Under the pieces are notes generated by a model. That model was not told the origin of the DNA and did not search any database. It saw nothing but the letters and a program-made list of their open reading frames with translations. From the NCBI GenBank assembly GCA_017347465.1, contig AP021858.1, positions 1,630,472-1,694,471 of the forward strand: 64,000 bases of DNA, given 5' to 3'. The stretch's first letter is position 1. Each line of letters begins with the position of its first letter. The stretch is from Candidatus Nitrosymbiomonas proteolyticus. Its GTDB lineage: Bacteria; Armatimonadota; Fimbriimonadia; Fimbriimonadales; Fimbriimonadaceae. Of this stretch, positions 42,633 through 51,341 are shown piece by piece. A program made the position numbers and the translations under genes.

Positions 42633-43391
42633 TCAAGCTGGGCGCCCTTTCAGCGTCATGCGTACGAAATCGCAGAGATAACAGTTGGCGTTCCCGTCGC
42701 GCACGATCGGAAGGAGCGAATACCACGCCAAGAGGCTCACGGATAGCATCTCGCCTCCGCCCTCGACAAACTCCAGAATGAGACCGATTGGCCTTCCCAT
42801 GTCTATGGCTGAATGCACCATATCGACGACCACACCGAAGAACACTAAGAGGAGAATGAGAAGGGTAAGGTCTTTGGACGTTTTCTTGAAATCGGCAGAG
42901 CCGCCTCGATAGGCAAAAACGCCAGCGATCAAGAGAAGACTCCCTGCGCTTGCAGAGACGGCAAGTTCGCCGAAGTCTTGAAGTCTCAGCCCCAGAGGGG
43001 GAATGAAGTCGAGCTTCTCGGCTAGGAGGGCCCCAAGTTGTTCATGAAGCTTCAAGGAGTCGTCCGCAAGGAAGTACCCAAGAACGAGCACCCACGAAAC
43101 GTAACGCCAAACTCTGTTCTTCCAAGCCGTCAGCACCAACGACACGAGGATCAAGGAGTACTTGGCATACTGGAACGCTTCCGCATATCCTCTGTCGCAC
43201 TCGATATTGAACAGCGGGTTCCTTAGCTGCGGCGAAAGGACATTTGCAAAATGCAGCACAACGAACGCGAGATCGCAGCAAAGAAGGACGATCAAGAGTA
43301 CGGATGCGCCAGGCCTATTGAGAGCCCGAAAACATTCTCGAAATGTCATGTTTGGCTTCCGAACTACTGACTTGTTCGCAGATTTCTTCAA
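42633..43391 (-). CDS. Multi-pass membrane protein of unknown function
   Basis: I do not recognise the family. About six hydrophobic helices are visible (VLLIVLLCCDLAFVVLHFANVL, YSLILVSLVLTAW, VSWVLVLGYFLADDSLKLHEQ, VSASAGSLLLIAGVFAYRG, LTLLILLLVFFGVVVDMVHSAID, LSVSLLAWYSLLPIV). Loops include SADFKKTSKD and a C-terminal NCYLCDFVRM, which has a C-x-x-C pair. It lies between tRNA-Glu and the phage-type genes. Its lower GC and Leu/Phe-rich composition may reflect acquisition. Confidence 0.6.
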   Translation of the reverse strand: MKKSANKSVVRKPNMTFRECFRALNRPGASVLLIVLLCCDLAFVVLHFANVLSPQLRNPLFNIECDRGYAEAFQYAKYSLILVSLVLTAWKNRVWRYVSWVLVLGYFLADDSLKLHEQLGALLAEKLDFIPPLGLRLQDFGELAVSASAGSLLLIAGVFAYRGGSADFKKTSKDLTLLILLLVFFGVVVDMVHSAIDMGRPIGLILEFVEGGGEMLSVSLLAWYSLLPIVRDGNANCYLCDFVRMTLKGRPA

Positions 43392-43560
43392 GGCCCGGTC
43401 GCAACCGGCTTGTCTTCAATAGTCGGACGGCTTAGGAACTCGAATTGGACTATGGGCTTGCTGAAAATAACCGCAAAGAAGTCAAAGTAGTTTGCCCGAG
43501 CCCGCGCTCTTGCAAGGCCCAGGGTTCGTTGCTGGCGGGCCAAACGAGCCTCACACGCCC

Positions 43561-44646
43561 TTAAGCGATATCTCCACTCGCGAAGGCGCTGAGGAGCGTC
43601 GGCTCGAACTCGAAACGCGGGAGCTCGGCCTTACCGAAGTTCAGTTCGACCAGCGGGCGGATCACCTGCTCCGTCATCACCGTATCCGCAAGCTCGCGGC
43701 GCACGGCTTCGAGTTGAAGAAGGAGCACCTGAAGATGCACCTTCCCCAGCGCGAGCGAGCCCACGCGCTTGCCTTCGTCGGTCGTCAGGGTCTGGCCGAG
43801 GATCGACCTCACCATCTCCCTATTGTGGAATTCGACCGCCTCCATGAAGCCCGTGGACGCCTCCTTTTGGCCGCCTAACGTATCGACGGTGATCTCTTCA
43901 GGGTAGATGATCGCCGACCTCTTGGCGAGGTCTTGCAGGGCGCTGAGGATCGCCGCCTGCTCTTCGGCCGAAAGGCCCCGCTCGAACTTCCCGAGGACGG
44001 TGGGCGAAGCGAACCTTTCGAGATGGAGTCCCCAAGCCGCAAGGAGCGTGTTCTTGACCTTCCAGTGCTTGTGCGCGGCGTCGAGATCGCTTCGTCCCTT
44101 CGGGCGGCCATACCCAGGGCGGTTGAGGTACACGACGAACTTCCCTCGGGGAAGGTCCTCCGGTGATTCGCCGGGAAGCTGCAACCGGAGCGAGCGGATG
44201 TTCCCAAACTCGTCCACGTCCAACCCGAACAGCGAGGGGTCTTTGGGGCGCACTCCCTTGAGCCAAATCCGACCCTCGTTCGCTTCAAACACCAGTTCCT
44301 GCACCGACCAGCCCTTCGAGAACGCGTCCATGGCTTGCAACAGAACCGTGTGGGGCGAGCCCACCATCCGCTCAAAGGCGGTCTCGACGAACTCCGCGAT
44401 GCGCCGGCCCTCGGCGGATTCTGATGCCGGGATCAACTTGTATGGGGCCGCAAGCACTCCCAGCTTCTTCACGGTGAGGGCCGTTTGGATCATCGAGTCG
44501 CCCTCCATCTGGTCGTAGACGTTGTAGGGCAAGCCGCCCGGGGGCACGCCCGGCAGCTCGAGCGCGTACCTCTGCGGCGCGGTCAGTTGCTGAGCGATCT
44601 CGCGCAGAATCGCGGTTCGCTTCTTGCGTTGAAAGGGGTTTCTCAT
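43561..44646 (-). CDS. Phage portal protein, Mu gp29-like (DUF935), C-terminally short
   Basis: The 361-residue protein carries the DUF935 pattern: LPYNVYDQMEGDSMIQTALTVKKLGVLAAPYKLIP, VRPKDPSLFGLDVDEFGNI, FVVYLNRPGYGRPKGRSDLDAAHKHWKVKNTLLAAWGLHLERFASPTVLGKF, and LGQTLTTDEGKRVGSLALGKVH. Portal proteins form the dodecameric DNA entry of phage heads. Mu-type portals are about 500 residues, so the C-terminus appears cut off. It is coupled to the terminase gene by a 4-nt overlap. Confidence 0.85.
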   Translation of the reverse strand: MRNPFQRKKRTAILREIAQQLTAPQRYALELPGVPPGGLPYNVYDQMEGDSMIQTALTVKKLGVLAAPYKLIPASESAEGRRIAEFVETAFERMVGSPHTVLLQAMDAFSKGWSVQELVFEANEGRIWLKGVRPKDPSLFGLDVDEFGNIRSLRLQLPGESPEDLPRGKFVVYLNRPGYGRPKGRSDLDAAHKHWKVKNTLLAAWGLHLERFASPTVLGKFERGLSAEEQAAILSALQDLAKRSAIIYPEEITVDTLGGQKEASTGFMEAVEFHNREMVRSILGQTLTTDEGKRVGSLALGKVHLQVLLLQLEAVRRELADTVMTEQVIRPLVELNFGKAELPRFEFEPTLLSAFASGDIA

Positions 44647-45977
44647 TGTGGGTTTTCTCCTAGTGGGGTGTGTCTGTCGGTGCCGCGGTGGAACGTCCTG
44701 ACCGGCCCGACCTGGACTCCGGGGCGGTAGGAGCGGGGAAGCTGATGAGCGGCAAGGGCCAGGGCGATGACGAGGTCGTCATGGAATCCCGGCTTCGCGC
44801 TCAACTTGGTGTTGCCCGCCGCCGAAGTGCGAGCCTCGAAGTGCTGAAGCTCTCTCAACAACTCGGGGTCAGGCTCCATTCGGAGCGACCGGTTCTCGAT
44901 CATCCAGGCGAGGTTGTCGATGAGTTCCGACTTGAACGCGGCGTTGAAGAGCCTGCCTTTCACGGCTTGCCCCGGCGACTGCTCGCGGAGCATTTCGAGC
45001 AAGGGATCGCCGACGCCGGTCGAATCGCACAGCACCCGCGCCGAAGGGTATCGCGCCACCAGACGAGCCGCGTGGCGCACCAACTCCTTCCACGGCAGCC
45101 CGTGAATGCGGACGATTTCGACCAGATCGCAGGCCTGACGGGTCCCCGCCAAGACGCAGATCGCAGTGAAGTCCGCGTACCTCGCCCAGTCGATCCCGAT
45201 CGAGTAGGGCGGTTGGGGAGGGGAAGTAAGGCGGGGCACGATGCAGGCTTCGACCGATTCCGTGCGGAACACTTGACCCGACGAATCCAGGAACTCGGCT
45301 TCGTATTCGACCCTGAACGCGCGGCTACTGATGAGCGCTTTCTGAACTTCGAGGAACTCGCGCCGTACGTGCGGGCTCTCCGCCGACGGCGCCCTTCGGC
45401 TCCAGATGCCATGCTCCCCGCGCTGCCCCATCTGGAAGAACCGCCAAAAGTGGTTGAGGCCGTGCGGGGTGCTGATCATCGTGAGGTGCCCGTCCGTTGT
45501 CGCCAGCATAGGCATTGCGACCTCGGTGATCAGCTCTTCGGGCACGTAGGCGGCTTCGTCGACCACGATGTGGGTCGCCTCGTTCCCCCGCAGCGAGCGT
45601 CCCAGGTGTCCTGATCGGGCGACGACCGTGTGCTCGCCCCATCGCAGCTTGGGATGCGGCGAGCGGGTGACTTTCAAGTCGGCCCTCGTGTCGCCGGGCG
45701 GGAGGAGCCGCGAGAGGATGCTGGAGGAGTGCGAAAGGAACTCGACGACGCGGTCGAAGATGAGCTTGGCCTGTTCGAGGGTCGGCGCGAGCACGATATG
45801 ACGCGTGGGGGAGGGCCGCGTCAGAGCATGCACGATTTGAACGGCGCAAACTTCGGTCTTTCCCCAGCGCCGCCCGCAGGCCAGGACCTTGAACCGGGCG
45901 GGCTGCGCGAGAAACTCCCGCTGGCCTTCATGGGGCCGCCAGACCGCCTCGATCGCATCGAGAAACTCTTCCACCAA
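44643..45977 (-). CDS. Phage terminase large subunit (TerL)
   Basis: The ATPase half has Walker A CGRRWGKTE and Walker B THIVVDEAAYVPEEL. The RNase H-like nuclease half has the first Asp in SIGIDWARYADFTAI, the second in VLCDSTGVGDP and the last in FHDDLVIALALAA. At 444 residues it looks complete. TerL packages DNA through the portal. No small terminase, capsid, protease, tail or integrase genes are next to it, so this is either a remnant or a component of a dispersed particle system. Confidence 0.92.
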   Translation of the reverse strand: MVEEFLDAIEAVWRPHEGQREFLAQPARFKVLACGRRWGKTEVCAVQIVHALTRPSPTRHIVLAPTLEQAKLIFDRVVEFLSHSSSILSRLLPPGDTRADLKVTRSPHPKLRWGEHTVVARSGHLGRSLRGNEATHIVVDEAAYVPEELITEVAMPMLATTDGHLTMISTPHGLNHFWRFFQMGQRGEHGIWSRRAPSAESPHVRREFLEVQKALISSRAFRVEYEAEFLDSSGQVFRTESVEACIVPRLTSPPQPPYSIGIDWARYADFTAICVLAGTRQACDLVEIVRIHGLPWKELVRHAARLVARYPSARVLCDSTGVGDPLLEMLREQSPGQAVKGRLFNAAFKSELIDNLAWMIENRSLRMEPDPELLRELQHFEARTSAAGNTKLSAKPGFHDDLVIALALAAHQLPRSYRPGVQVGPVRTFHRGTDRHTPLGENPQ

Positions 45978-46150
45978 GGGATGGACCCGGAACTTGGGTC
46001 GAGGTCAACCACGGTTGGACGGAGTGGGACGAGTGTGTGAGTGGCCTGCGAGAACTGGGGAAGCTAGGGACTGGGCTTTACCTTCGCATTGTCCTTTGAT
46101 CTCTATTGTTCATTGGCGTTGACATCAATCACCCGGTGCCATTTGTTTCT

Positions 46151-46280
46151 CGGTGTCGTCTGCGAGTCGGACGCGGGGCCACCCCGAGAGTCCCTCACCC
46201 CCTGGCCCCCTCTCCCTCGGACGGGCGAGGGGGAATCTCCTTCGTTTCCCCGGTGTCGTCTGCGTGTCAGACACGGGGCA
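46151..46280. repeat. Intergenic repeats upstream of rpmB
   Basis: The 379-bp gap 45978-46356 holds two 30-bp copies (46151-46180 and 46251-46280, 26 of 30 identical), starting CGGTGTCGTCTGCG and exactly 100 bp apart. Between them lies a CCCCCTC...GAGGGGG inverted repeat (46207-46233 region) of the kind often dispersed in intergenic DNA. No gene is supported in the gap. Confidence 0.7.
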
Positions 46281-46356
46281 GTTGCATCTGGCGCAGGGGA
46301 ACGAGTATCCTTTTCAGTCCGTGCGCCCATTGAGGGCGCGGGCGTTAGGAATCGAG

Positions 46357-46623
46357 ATGGCGAAGATCTGTCAGGTTAGCGGCAAGAAGGGCAACAACGC
46401 CAAGCACATCCGGCATAGGCACTCCGGCGCTTGGAAGTTTCGCGCTCCCAAGAAAAACCGATTGCAGGACCCGAACTTGCAGACGGTCCGGTTGCGGCTG
46501 CCTCAAGGGACGGTCAAGCTGACGGTTTCGACGAAGGTTCTGAAGAGTCCCGAATTTGCGGCGGTCGCAAGCGGCGTGAAGCCCATGCCCAAGAGCTGGC
46601 TGAAAAAGCCGTCCTACGACTAG
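46357..46623 (+). CDS. rpmB: Ribosomal protein L28
   Basis: The 88-residue protein matches bL28: MAKICQVSGKKG, then HRHSGAWKFRAPKKNRLQDPNLQTVRLRLPQGTVKLTVSTKVLKS. The start at 46357 has a TTAGGA Shine-Dalgarno 6 nt upstream. In-frame upstream codons lack ribosomal sequence and cover the repeats. Highly basic composition fits 50S binding. It is convergent with the VanX-like gene. Confidence 0.92.
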   Translation: MAKICQVSGKKGNNAKHIRHRHSGAWKFRAPKKNRLQDPNLQTVRLRLPQGTVKLTVSTKVLKSPEFAAVASGVKPMPKSWLKKPSYD

Positions 46624-46638
46624 AGCCGCCCGCGAGCC

Positions 46639-47376
46639 TCAGTGATCTTCCGGGTGGAGGAACGGGTTGGGCCGATCCTTGAACATCTCTTCGGCGAGCC
46701 TTTCCTGCTCTTCATACAGTTCAGGATCGAGTTCGATCTTCCCATAGACGCACGAGGACTGCCCGGTTCGAACGGCCCACGCGGCGTCTCCGTAGCTGTA
46801 GTGCCACCACTCTTCGCGGCAGTTCGAAAACCCCGCATTCAGCATCGCCTCGACGAGGGTCATTCGCATCTCCGCCGCGCGAGGCTCAAGGCCCAGTGAA
46901 TAGGTCCAATGGGCTTGGTAGCGACTGAAAGGGGCCGAGACGTCGATGGGCTCGCCCTGGGCGTCGAACAGCCACACGTCGACCGCGGCTCCCGTGCAAT
47001 GTCCCGGTGGCGCCTTGCGGTCGTAGGCATGGACCAGCGCGTTGACGGTTCTCTTGAGGGCTGCGTGGCTGCGCTGCGGAAACGCCTCTTGCGCGCACCT
47101 AAAGATAAAGTCATAGATGCGCTTCTGTCGGGCGAAAGGACGCCACGCGTCGGTGACCCCGATCTTAAGTCCCCCAGGCAAGCTCCGCGCGGCGTTTTCC
47201 AGCCTCTCGGCGACGGTTTTGCGCAGGTAAGGGATCACGCTTTCGCGCGCGATCAGGACGGAAGGGGCCGCTTCGGCAAGTCGTGCCAAGGGTTCTCCGG
47301 ACTCGATCTCAGCCACGCGGTCGAGCGCGGCCATCGGCTCGGGAGAGCCCTTCGAACGGTCCCACTTGACCCTCAC
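46639..47376 (-). CDS. D-alanyl-D-alanine dipeptidase, VanX/DdpX-like (M15D)
   Basis: The zinc and catalytic motifs of family M15D are present: GHCTGAAVDVWLFD (H and D ligands) and EEWWHYSYGDAAWAV (catalytic Glu and third His). The upstream arginine in VTDAWRPFARQ matches the conserved DAYRP segment. The enzyme splits D-Ala-D-Ala, for wall recycling or, in resistance clusters, vancomycin resistance. No VanH or VanA partner is nearby, so recycling is more likely. The GTG start overlaps the SLBB gene stop by 4 nt. Confidence 0.92.
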   Translation of the reverse strand: MRVKWDRSKGSPEPMAALDRVAEIESGEPLARLAEAAPSVLIARESVIPYLRKTVAERLENAARSLPGGLKIGVTDAWRPFARQKRIYDFIFRCAQEAFPQRSHAALKRTVNALVHAYDRKAPPGHCTGAAVDVWLFDAQGEPIDVSAPFSRYQAHWTYSLGLEPRAAEMRMTLVEAMLNAGFSNCREEWWHYSYGDAAWAVRTGQSSCVYGKIELDPELYEEQERLAEEMFKDRPNPFLHPEDH

Positions 47377-48446
47377 CCGCCCCCATCCTTAGGGATGAGG
47401 ACCGGGACATCGACCACGTCGCCCATTTGAAGTTCGGGATCGGGGACTTCTCTGGAGTCGATCTTTGCGAGGTCGAAGGTGAACCGTTTGAGGTTGCCGT
47501 TGATTCGCCGGAGGATTTGCACCCGGCTGAGGTCGGCGTTGGACAAGCCCCCACCCGCTCCCCGGATGGCTTGTGTGAGGGTGAGGCCGCTGCGAAAGCT
47601 CACGCGCCCTTCGCGACGCACCAGGCCGATCACGAGCACATAAGGACCTTCCTCTTTCCGGGGGACCTTTACGACATCGCCACGCTCCAGAGGGGCGTCG
47701 TCACCGGCGGTCCAATCGACCCACGACACCAGCCTGCCTTCCCGCTCGACCACGATGGCGGCCATTTGGGCATCGGGGTGCAATCCCCCCGCATAGGCGA
47801 TCGCCGAGCGGACCGTCAGGCCAGGAACGAATCGGATCGGCCCCGGCTTGAGGACCCCGCCCAAGACGCTCACGTCGCTCGTTCGGTTGCGGAGCGCAAA
47901 GTAGACGCGGTCGCCCGGACGCAACAGCGGATCGCCTGACGTGGGGTCCGAGGGATCGAATGCGACCGTTACCCGCTCGCCGGCCGCCGAGGTGATTTCG
48001 ACTTCTTGTAGGTCGGCGGCCTCGGTCGGAGAGGCCAGCGCGGCGACCTGGGAGAGCCGGAGCCCCTCGCGGAAAGGCACCGTACCGCTTCGCAGCACGG
48101 CCCCTCGGAATCGAACCGGCATGTCGGGCAGGGCAACCAGCCTCACTTGAAGCGTGGCGGTCTTGGGGTAGCCGGCGGATACCAACCTGTCTTTCAGGAC
48201 CTCCTGGACTTGAGGGAGGGTGAGACCGGCGAGGTCCATGGGGCCGATTCCGGGCATCAGAGTCGAGCCGCCCACCTGAATCCGAAAGACGCCGCACAGC
48301 GCGGGGTCGGCGTCGGTTTCCAATCGAAGGGCGTCGCCCGGTTCGACCTTGACCTGCGTCCATGCGGCGGCGGCAAAGAGGAGCAGACCGAGGAAGCTCA
48401 AGGCTCGCGCCGTTAGGAGTTGGCGGGACGCGCGTCGCTCGACCAT
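47373..48446 (-). CDS. SLBB-domain polysaccharide export protein
   Basis: A signal peptide (LLTARALSFLGLLLFAAAAWTQ) is followed by a short polysaccharide-export segment (VKVEPGDALRLETDADP) and three beta-grasp SLBB-type units, for example VRFRGAVLRSGTVPFREGLRLSQVAALA, VSVLGGVLKPGPIRFVPGLTVRSAIAYAGG and VLVIGLVRREGRVSFRSGLTLTQAIRGAGG. Wza-like proteins form the outer-membrane export channel, but this one lacks an obvious C-terminal amphipathic helix. It may be a periplasmic subunit. It is coupled to the VanX-like gene. Confidence 0.85.
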   Translation of the reverse strand: MVERRASRQLLTARALSFLGLLLFAAAAWTQVKVEPGDALRLETDADPALCGVFRIQVGGSTLMPGIGPMDLAGLTLPQVQEVLKDRLVSAGYPKTATLQVRLVALPDMPVRFRGAVLRSGTVPFREGLRLSQVAALASPTEAADLQEVEITSAAGERVTVAFDPSDPTSGDPLLRPGDRVYFALRNRTSDVSVLGGVLKPGPIRFVPGLTVRSAIAYAGGLHPDAQMAAIVVEREGRLVSWVDWTAGDDAPLERGDVVKVPRKEEGPYVLVIGLVRREGRVSFRSGLTLTQAIRGAGGGLSNADLSRVQILRRINGNLKRFTFDLAKIDSREVPDPELQMGDVVDVPVLIPKDGGG

Positions 48447-48473
48447 CTTGACCCAACCTTCTGACAGGGCGCC

Positions 48474-48549
48474 TGGTGCCGCAGGCCGGATTCGAACCGG
48501 CGACCCAAGGATTTTCAGTCCTTTGCTCTACCAACTGAGCTACCGCGGC
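48474..48549 (-). tRNA. tRNA-Phe (GAA)
   Basis: The cloverleaf is complete: acceptor GCCGCGG with CTGCGGC, D-arm AGCTCAGTTGGTAGAGC, anticodon loop CTGAAAA giving GAA, T-arm GGTTCGAATCC, and an encoded CCA. Confidence 0.97.
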
Positions 48550-48561
48550 ATTGAGGGCGGA

Positions 48562-48637
48562 TGGCGAGGATGACGGGACTTGAACCCGCGACCTCCGGCG
48601 TGACAGGCCGGCGCTCTGACCACTGAGCTACACCCCC
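48562..48637 (-). tRNA. tRNA-Asp (GTC)
   Basis: The acceptor GGGGGTG pairs with CATCCTC (two G-U pairs). The anticodon loop CTGTCAC gives GTC, the T-arm is GGGTTCAAGTCCC, and CCA is encoded. It lies 12 nt upstream of tRNA-Phe on the same strand, so they are probably co-transcribed. Confidence 0.96.
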
Positions 48638-48694
48638 GCGCAGCTTCGGAGTATGGCACTCAACGAGCCGCCATTTCAAGGTTCTTGGGTCCTA

Positions 48695-49159
48695 TCAGGA
48701 TGCGATCCCGTGCCCGTGGTTCGAAGGCAACTGGTTCAACAGGAGCCAGTACATCATGCACTGAACGACCACATCATCGAACTCGTCGGCGCTGTTCGGC
48801 TTCTTGAGAAAGCTGTTGACTCCGCATTCGTAAGCCTGCTTCAAAAGTTCGGGGTCTTCGGAGGAGGTCAACGCGACGACGGGGATCGCAAGCGTGTGAG
48901 GCGTGGACCGGATTCTCTGGAGGACCTCGAGGCCGCTCACCTTGGGCAGTTGCAGGTCGAGGATGATCAGCGAAAGCGATTCCATTTCTCGGGGGACGCC
49001 CGGGTTCGCGTCGTCGCCGAAAAGCAGGCGCATCGCCTCTTGTCCGTCACAGGCGACCACAACCTCATTCATGATGTTGGTCCGCCGGAGCGCCCGTAGC
49101 GTCATGCGCTCGTCGTCGACGTTGTCCTCGATCAAAAGAATCCGCTTCGTCTGCGTCAT
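48695..49159 (-). CDS. Single-domain response regulator (Rcp1/CheY-like)
   Basis: From the ATG at 49159 the 154-residue protein is one receiver domain: acidic pocket in LLIEDNVDDE, phosphoacceptor Asp in LIILDLQLPKVSG, Thr/Ser in VVALTSSED, and Lys in SFLKKPNSADEFDD. The DNxDDE plus LDLQLPxxxG pattern is of the Rcp1 type, whose partners are often phytochrome-like histidine kinases. No kinase is adjacent. Confidence 0.93.
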   Translation of the reverse strand: MTQTKRILLIEDNVDDERMTLRALRRTNIMNEVVVACDGQEAMRLLFGDDANPGVPREMESLSLIILDLQLPKVSGLEVLQRIRSTPHTLAIPVVALTSSEDPELLKQAYECGVNSFLKKPNSADEFDDVVVQCMMYWLLLNQLPSNHGHGIAS

Positions 49160-49303
49160 CGATCCGTTGCACCCTTTACGCAAAGTACGACTGCTCCAGA
49201 GGAGCAATTGTTGCTATCGCACCGCCTTTCGGCGAAGTACACTTTAGATCGTACCCGCATTCGAATCCCGGTAAGTACAAGGTTTTTGATTAGTTTATTG
49301 ACA

Positions 49304-50686
49304 ATGACAGTCGCTGCCGAATCCTCTTACTTGTCGCAAAAAGGCCTATCGGGCGACATACAGCGTCCACTTAGGATTTGCATGATGGGCGCCGGCAGCT
49401 TCTTCACGAACTCAATTCTGCGCGACGTGGTGCTCATTCCCGGCTCCCTCGGGGGCGAACTGAGGCTTGTGGACGTCGACGAAGGCCGTTTGGAACTCGC
49501 CCGAGCTCTGATGGAGCGAATCGTCGAGGCGTCAGGTGATGCGGGGAAGTGGGTAGTCCGCGCGTCTCTCGACCGCGCACCTTTACTTGAAGGTGCAGAT
49601 TACGTCATCAACTCGATCGAAGTTAGCGGACTGCAATGCGTTCGGTGGGACAACGACATTCCGCTCAAGTACGGGGTTAGTCAGAACATCGGTGACACCC
49701 TAGGCCCCGGAGGGCTGTTCAAGGCGCTGCGAACCGTTCCCACGTTGCTCGAAATCCTCGCTGACTGCGAAAGGTATTGCCCCGATGCGGTCGTGCTGAA
49801 CTACACGAATCCCATGAACGTGATGGTGCTCGCGGCAGCCCGTTCCTCGAAGATGAGAGTCGTCGGCCTTTGCCACTCCGTACAGGGAACTTCGCGAATG
49901 CTGGCACGGTATGCGGGCGTTCCTTACGAGGAGATGGTTTGGCAATGCGCGGGGATCAACCACCTTGCGTGGTTCACCGAGTTGCGCGGACCTGATGGCG
50001 GCGACCTCTACCCACGATTGCTGGAACTGGCGGCGGATCGCTCGTCGGAGTTCGCCCAGGCCGAGCCGGTCCGCACGGACGTCCTGCTGCACTTCGGCGG
50101 GTTTGTCACGGAGTCAAGCGGGCACCTGAGCGAGTACTTGCCCTACTATCGCAAGCGCGCCGACCTTCTGCAGAAATACACCGATACCGGCTACCGGGGC
50201 GAAGAGGGTTTCTACGCCAACAACTGGCCGACTTGGAGACGGCAGCAAGACGAGCAGCGCAAGAGGATGATTTCGGGCGAGGAGCCGCTGGACCTGAGCC
50301 GAAGCCTTGAATACGGAGCTTGGATCATCGAGGCCATTGAGAAGGACGATCCGATCGAGATTCATGGAAACGTCGCTCCCAACACCGGGCTTATCGACAA
50401 TCTCATGCCCGATGGCTGCGTGGAGGTCGCTTGTACGGTCGATCGGCGGGGCGTGACCCCTGGGCGTGTGGGCAGGTTGCCCAAGCAGATGGCGGCGATC
50501 TGCGAATCGAATATGAGGTGCTTCGACCTGATGGCGGACGCTTGCTTAGAGCGATCGAAATCCCTCGCAATCCAATCCCTGCTGCTGGACCCGCTTACTG
50601 CGGCGGTCTGCAGTCCGGCCGAGATAAGGGCGATGGCCGAAGAGATGTTCGAGGCAGAAGACGAATTTTTGCCTGGATTCGGCTAG
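49304..50686 (+). CDS. Glycoside hydrolase family 4 (alpha-galactosidase-like)
   Basis: GH4 enzymes use NAD+ and a divalent metal. The dinucleotide loop is MMGAGSFFTNSIL. NYTNPMNVM and GLCHSVQGTSRML (metal-binding Cys/His) are present, followed by QCAGINHLAWFTEL. The C-terminal part (GVTPGRVGRLPKQMAAI, LLLDPLTAAVCSPAEIRAMAEEMFEAE) matches the alpha-galactosidase/alpha-glucuronidase branch. Exact substrate is uncertain. TAGTTT lies 7 nt before the ATG and no Shine-Dalgarno is visible. Confidence 0.9.
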   Translation: MTVAAESSYLSQKGLSGDIQRPLRICMMGAGSFFTNSILRDVVLIPGSLGGELRLVDVDEGRLELARALMERIVEASGDAGKWVVRASLDRAPLLEGADYVINSIEVSGLQCVRWDNDIPLKYGVSQNIGDTLGPGGLFKALRTVPTLLEILADCERYCPDAVVLNYTNPMNVMVLAAARSSKMRVVGLCHSVQGTSRMLARYAGVPYEEMVWQCAGINHLAWFTELRGPDGGDLYPRLLELAADRSSEFAQAEPVRTDVLLHFGGFVTESSGHLSEYLPYYRKRADLLQKYTDTGYRGEEGFYANNWPTWRRQQDEQRKRMISGEEPLDLSRSLEYGAWIIEAIEKDDPIEIHGNVAPNTGLIDNLMPDGCVEVACTVDRRGVTPGRVGRLPKQMAAICESNMRCFDLMADACLERSKSLAIQSLLLDPLTAAVCSPAEIRAMAEEMFEAEDEFLPGFG

Positions 50687-51243
50687 TCGCCTGTCGACCG
50701 GGCGAACTCGAAGCGAACGTAGCCGATCCTCGTTTCGGAGTTCTGCGACACGGTTAGGGCCAGAACGTCGAACTCGACTGCTGCATTCGATTCGGTCTCT
50801 GCGCGGAGCCTCAACCGGACCCACCGAGTCCATGAGGAGACCGGATCGTCGGTGTCGATCCCGAATTGTTCCCTTGCGACGAACTGCGAGTCCGGGGGCA
50901 GGACGGCTTTCGATTGAGTCCAATCGACCGCCGCCTTGCTCGGCAGCGCCCCCGCGGCCCCTTTGCGGAACCTGGCCTTGAGCCCTTCCGAAGTGAACTT
51001 CGCTTGGGCGGACACGGAGAGCCGCGCATGCGCCTCGGCCCAGTTCTGATCCACGAGGCCCTTGAGGAACTCCTCTACGAACAGGGCGGAGGGGTCGGCA
51101 CGCGCGTCGATGGGGGCAGGCTCGGTCGGTTTCCCTGAGGGCTCGGCTGCAGGTCCGCAGCCAACCGCCACTCTCCCCACGGCAGCAAGGCAACCGAGGC
51201 AGACCGCCAGCGAAACGTTACGGACGACCCTCTTGACGAACAA
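50683..51243 (-). CDS. Putative lipoprotein of unknown function
   Basis: A hydrophobic signal region (VVRNVSLAVCLGCLAAVGRVAVGC) ends in a lipobox-like VAVGC. The mature part has a helical segment (DPSALFVEEFLKGLVDQNWAEAHARLS) resembling DUF3887/NTF2-like lipoproteins, then strands (WTRWVRLRLRAETESNAAVEFDVLALTV). The start is uncertain. I favour the TTG near 51243 because the frame further upstream runs into the pilB leader. The end overlaps the GH4 gene tail to tail by 4 nt. Confidence 0.6.
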   Translation of the reverse strand: MFVKRVVRNVSLAVCLGCLAAVGRVAVGCGPAAEPSGKPTEPAPIDARADPSALFVEEFLKGLVDQNWAEAHARLSVSAQAKFTSEGLKARFRKGAAGALPSKAAVDWTQSKAVLPPDSQFVAREQFGIDTDDPVSSWTRWVRLRLRAETESNAAVEFDVLALTVSQNSETRIGYVRFEFARSTGD

Positions 51244-51341
51244 TTCCCAGATTCCTGAGAACCCAAAAACATTACCGTGGCAATCCGCAGGGCTGGCGGC
51301 CGATGTTTGTTTGGGGCAACCCATCACGGAGGATGTTGGTA

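Noticed and set aside
42465-46300. tRNA-Glu as a phage attachment site for the portal/terminase region
   Set aside because: I looked for a repeated tRNA 3' end at the far side of the region and saw none. No integrase is present.
46639-47376. Vancomycin-resistance cassette
   Set aside because: Only the VanX-like gene is present, with no VanH, VanA or VanRS neighbours. Wall recycling is more likely.
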